From Sarcocystis neurona (lineage: Eukaryota > Apicomplexa > Conoidasida > Eucoccidiorida > Sarcocystidae): a stretch of 64,000 nt of DNA. Positions 63,135 to 64,000 of this stretch are shown here, one piece after another. The stretch lies in assembly GCA_000727475.1 (NCBI GenBank), contig KL647300.1, positions 473,157-537,156 on the forward strand, in the 5' to 3' direction. The notes below the pieces were generated by a model that was not told the DNA's origin, did not search any database, and was given only the letters and a program-made list of their open reading frames with translations. Every line of letters starts with the position of its first letter. Position 1 is the first letter of the stretch. The translations under genes were made by a program, and so were the position numbers.

Positions 63135-63465
63135 GCTGCTGCTGCTCTTGGAGACGGGAGGCGCGCAGCGGCTGCAGTAGCAACGCCGCGGGAAGCAGCG
63201 GCACCGCAGCAGCAGCAGCGTAGAGAGAGAGAGACACGCGCAGTTGTGCGGACAGAGCGCAGCAGCAGCAGCGCCACGGCAGCAGCAGCGCAGCCGGTTT
63301 GCAAAGGCAGCAGCAACCGATGTGAAGAGCAACAGCAGAAGCAGATGAGGAGCAGCAGCACCGGTAGCTGCAGATGAAGAGCAACAGCAGCAGCAGCGTA
63401 CGAAGAGCAACAGCAGGACCAGCGTATGAAGAGCGACAGCAGCAGCAGATAAAAGCAAGAGCAGC
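63135..63465. repeat. CAG array
   Basis: This is a degenerate cagcag/gcagca array on the plus strand interrupted by arginine-type codons. A plus-strand ORF (63093-63377) starts with a non-repeat segment, GGSLKKSLQRVSAAAALGDG, and could be an exon; no family is recognised. Confidence 0.8.
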
Positions 63466-64000
63466 AGCAGCTGCGGCTGAAGATGAACAGGAGCAACGGG
63501 AGAGGTAAAAGTAGCGTGTCCTGCGTTGAGTAAGGGACCGAGGAGAAGAAAACAGAAGGGGAACGGATGAAGAAGGGAAAACGGAGAGGAGATGAAAGCG
63601 GCAGCGTAAAGCATCTGCAGCAATCAAGCGGCAGCAGCAATTTGCTCACTTCTGCCTTTTCTGTCTGTCTCTGTGTCTCCTGTGAACCCACATGCATGCG
63701 TGGAACTTTCTGCGGATAAAAGGCGACTTCCACGCACAAAGTTTGGACAAGTCTTTCAATTTCATAAATATATATACATCTGTGTAATACTGAGGACTCG
63801 CCTACTACACGCAGATCTTCCCCTCCCGTCTCGCTGTGTCTCCGTCTCGCTGTGTCTCTTTGCTGCTTGCCTGCGTTGCTACACGGCACTTCCTCCACCG
63901 CCGGGAGAGGAGCAGCAGCAGCAGCAGGGAGAAGAAGCAGCAGCAGGATGAAGGACGAACAGCAGCAGCAGTAGGACGAAGGAGCAGCAGCAGGAGGAGG

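Larger units (their letters stand above)
57501..64000. other. CAG/CTG-rich region, probably containing unassembled repeat-rich gene(s)
   Basis: The plus strand is CTG-type at 57.55-58.6, 59.9-61.7 and around 61.9 kb, and CAG-type at 61.69-61.74, 62.03-62.29, 63.13-63.46 and at the right edge. Long open frames exist on both strands, mostly homopolymer (Leu, Cys, Ala, Ser, Gln), so frame cannot be judged from length. The most protein-like non-repeat segment is on the minus strand at 60193-60520, of coiled-coil type. TC-rich (59610-59705 and 61830-61905) and TATG (62920-63060) patches resemble the introns of the CBS gene. The window ends inside a CAG array. Confidence 0.5.

Noticed and set aside
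1..64000. CRISPR arrays, bacterial operons, insertion sequences or reverse transcriptase domains
   Set aside because: Repeats lack regular unique spacers, genes are spliced and eukaryotic, and no transposase or polymerase motif was found in the frames examined.

Overview
This is nuclear DNA of a coccidian apicomplexan, most likely Eimeria or a close relative such as Cyclospora. The evidence is intron-rich eukaryotic genes, coding exons packed with in-frame CAG/GCA/AGC triplets that specify Gln, Ala and Ser runs, matching CTG arrays in introns, and abundant TA/TG/TATG microsatellites. The genus is inferred from this style; no species-level marker was seen.

Four genes are well supported. (1) A tRNA-Ser(UGA) lies at 5637-5718 on the minus strand. 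(2) Cytosolic ribosomal protein eS10 (RPS10) lies at 9777-16383 on the minus strand: three exons, 152 aa, introns of 4.2 and 1.9 kb. (3) A four-CBS protein of the AMPK gamma/SNF4 type lies at 24675-45868 on the plus strand. I rebuilt it as nine exons from family conservation plus splice phase (1855 aa), with a core of about 330 residues split by very large homopolymer insertions. (4) A J-domain/SAP-like/RJL-GTPase fusion lies at 49604-53860 on the minus strand: two exons, 1014 aa. In each spliced gene every exon junction keeps phase and the summed coding length is divisible by three.

Layout: 1-9.7 kb is microsatellite-rich intergenic DNA with the lone tRNA. 9.7-16.4 kb is the RPS10 locus. 16.4-24.6 kb has no recognised gene; it holds a GCA-rich block beside the RPS10 start, one small candidate secreted-protein ORF, and several short tandem repeats including three nearly identical 52-bp units. 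24.7-45.9 kb is the CBS gene. 45.9-49.6 kb is a field of diverged short repeats. 49.6-53.9 kb is the fusion GTPase. 54-57.5 kb shows nothing recognisable. 57.5-64 kb is again CAG/CTG-rich and probably contains parts of at least one repeat-rich gene, perhaps a minus-strand coiled-coil protein, that I could not assemble.

The genes do not form a pathway: they are a translation component, an energy-sensor-type regulatory subunit, and a GTPase fused to a chaperone-recruiting domain. What links them is architecture. Ordinary compact eukaryotic cores are interrupted by triplet repeats and long introns. In the CBS gene the sense-strand repeat tends to be CAG in exons and CTG in introns, where CTG arrays run up to the splice acceptors.
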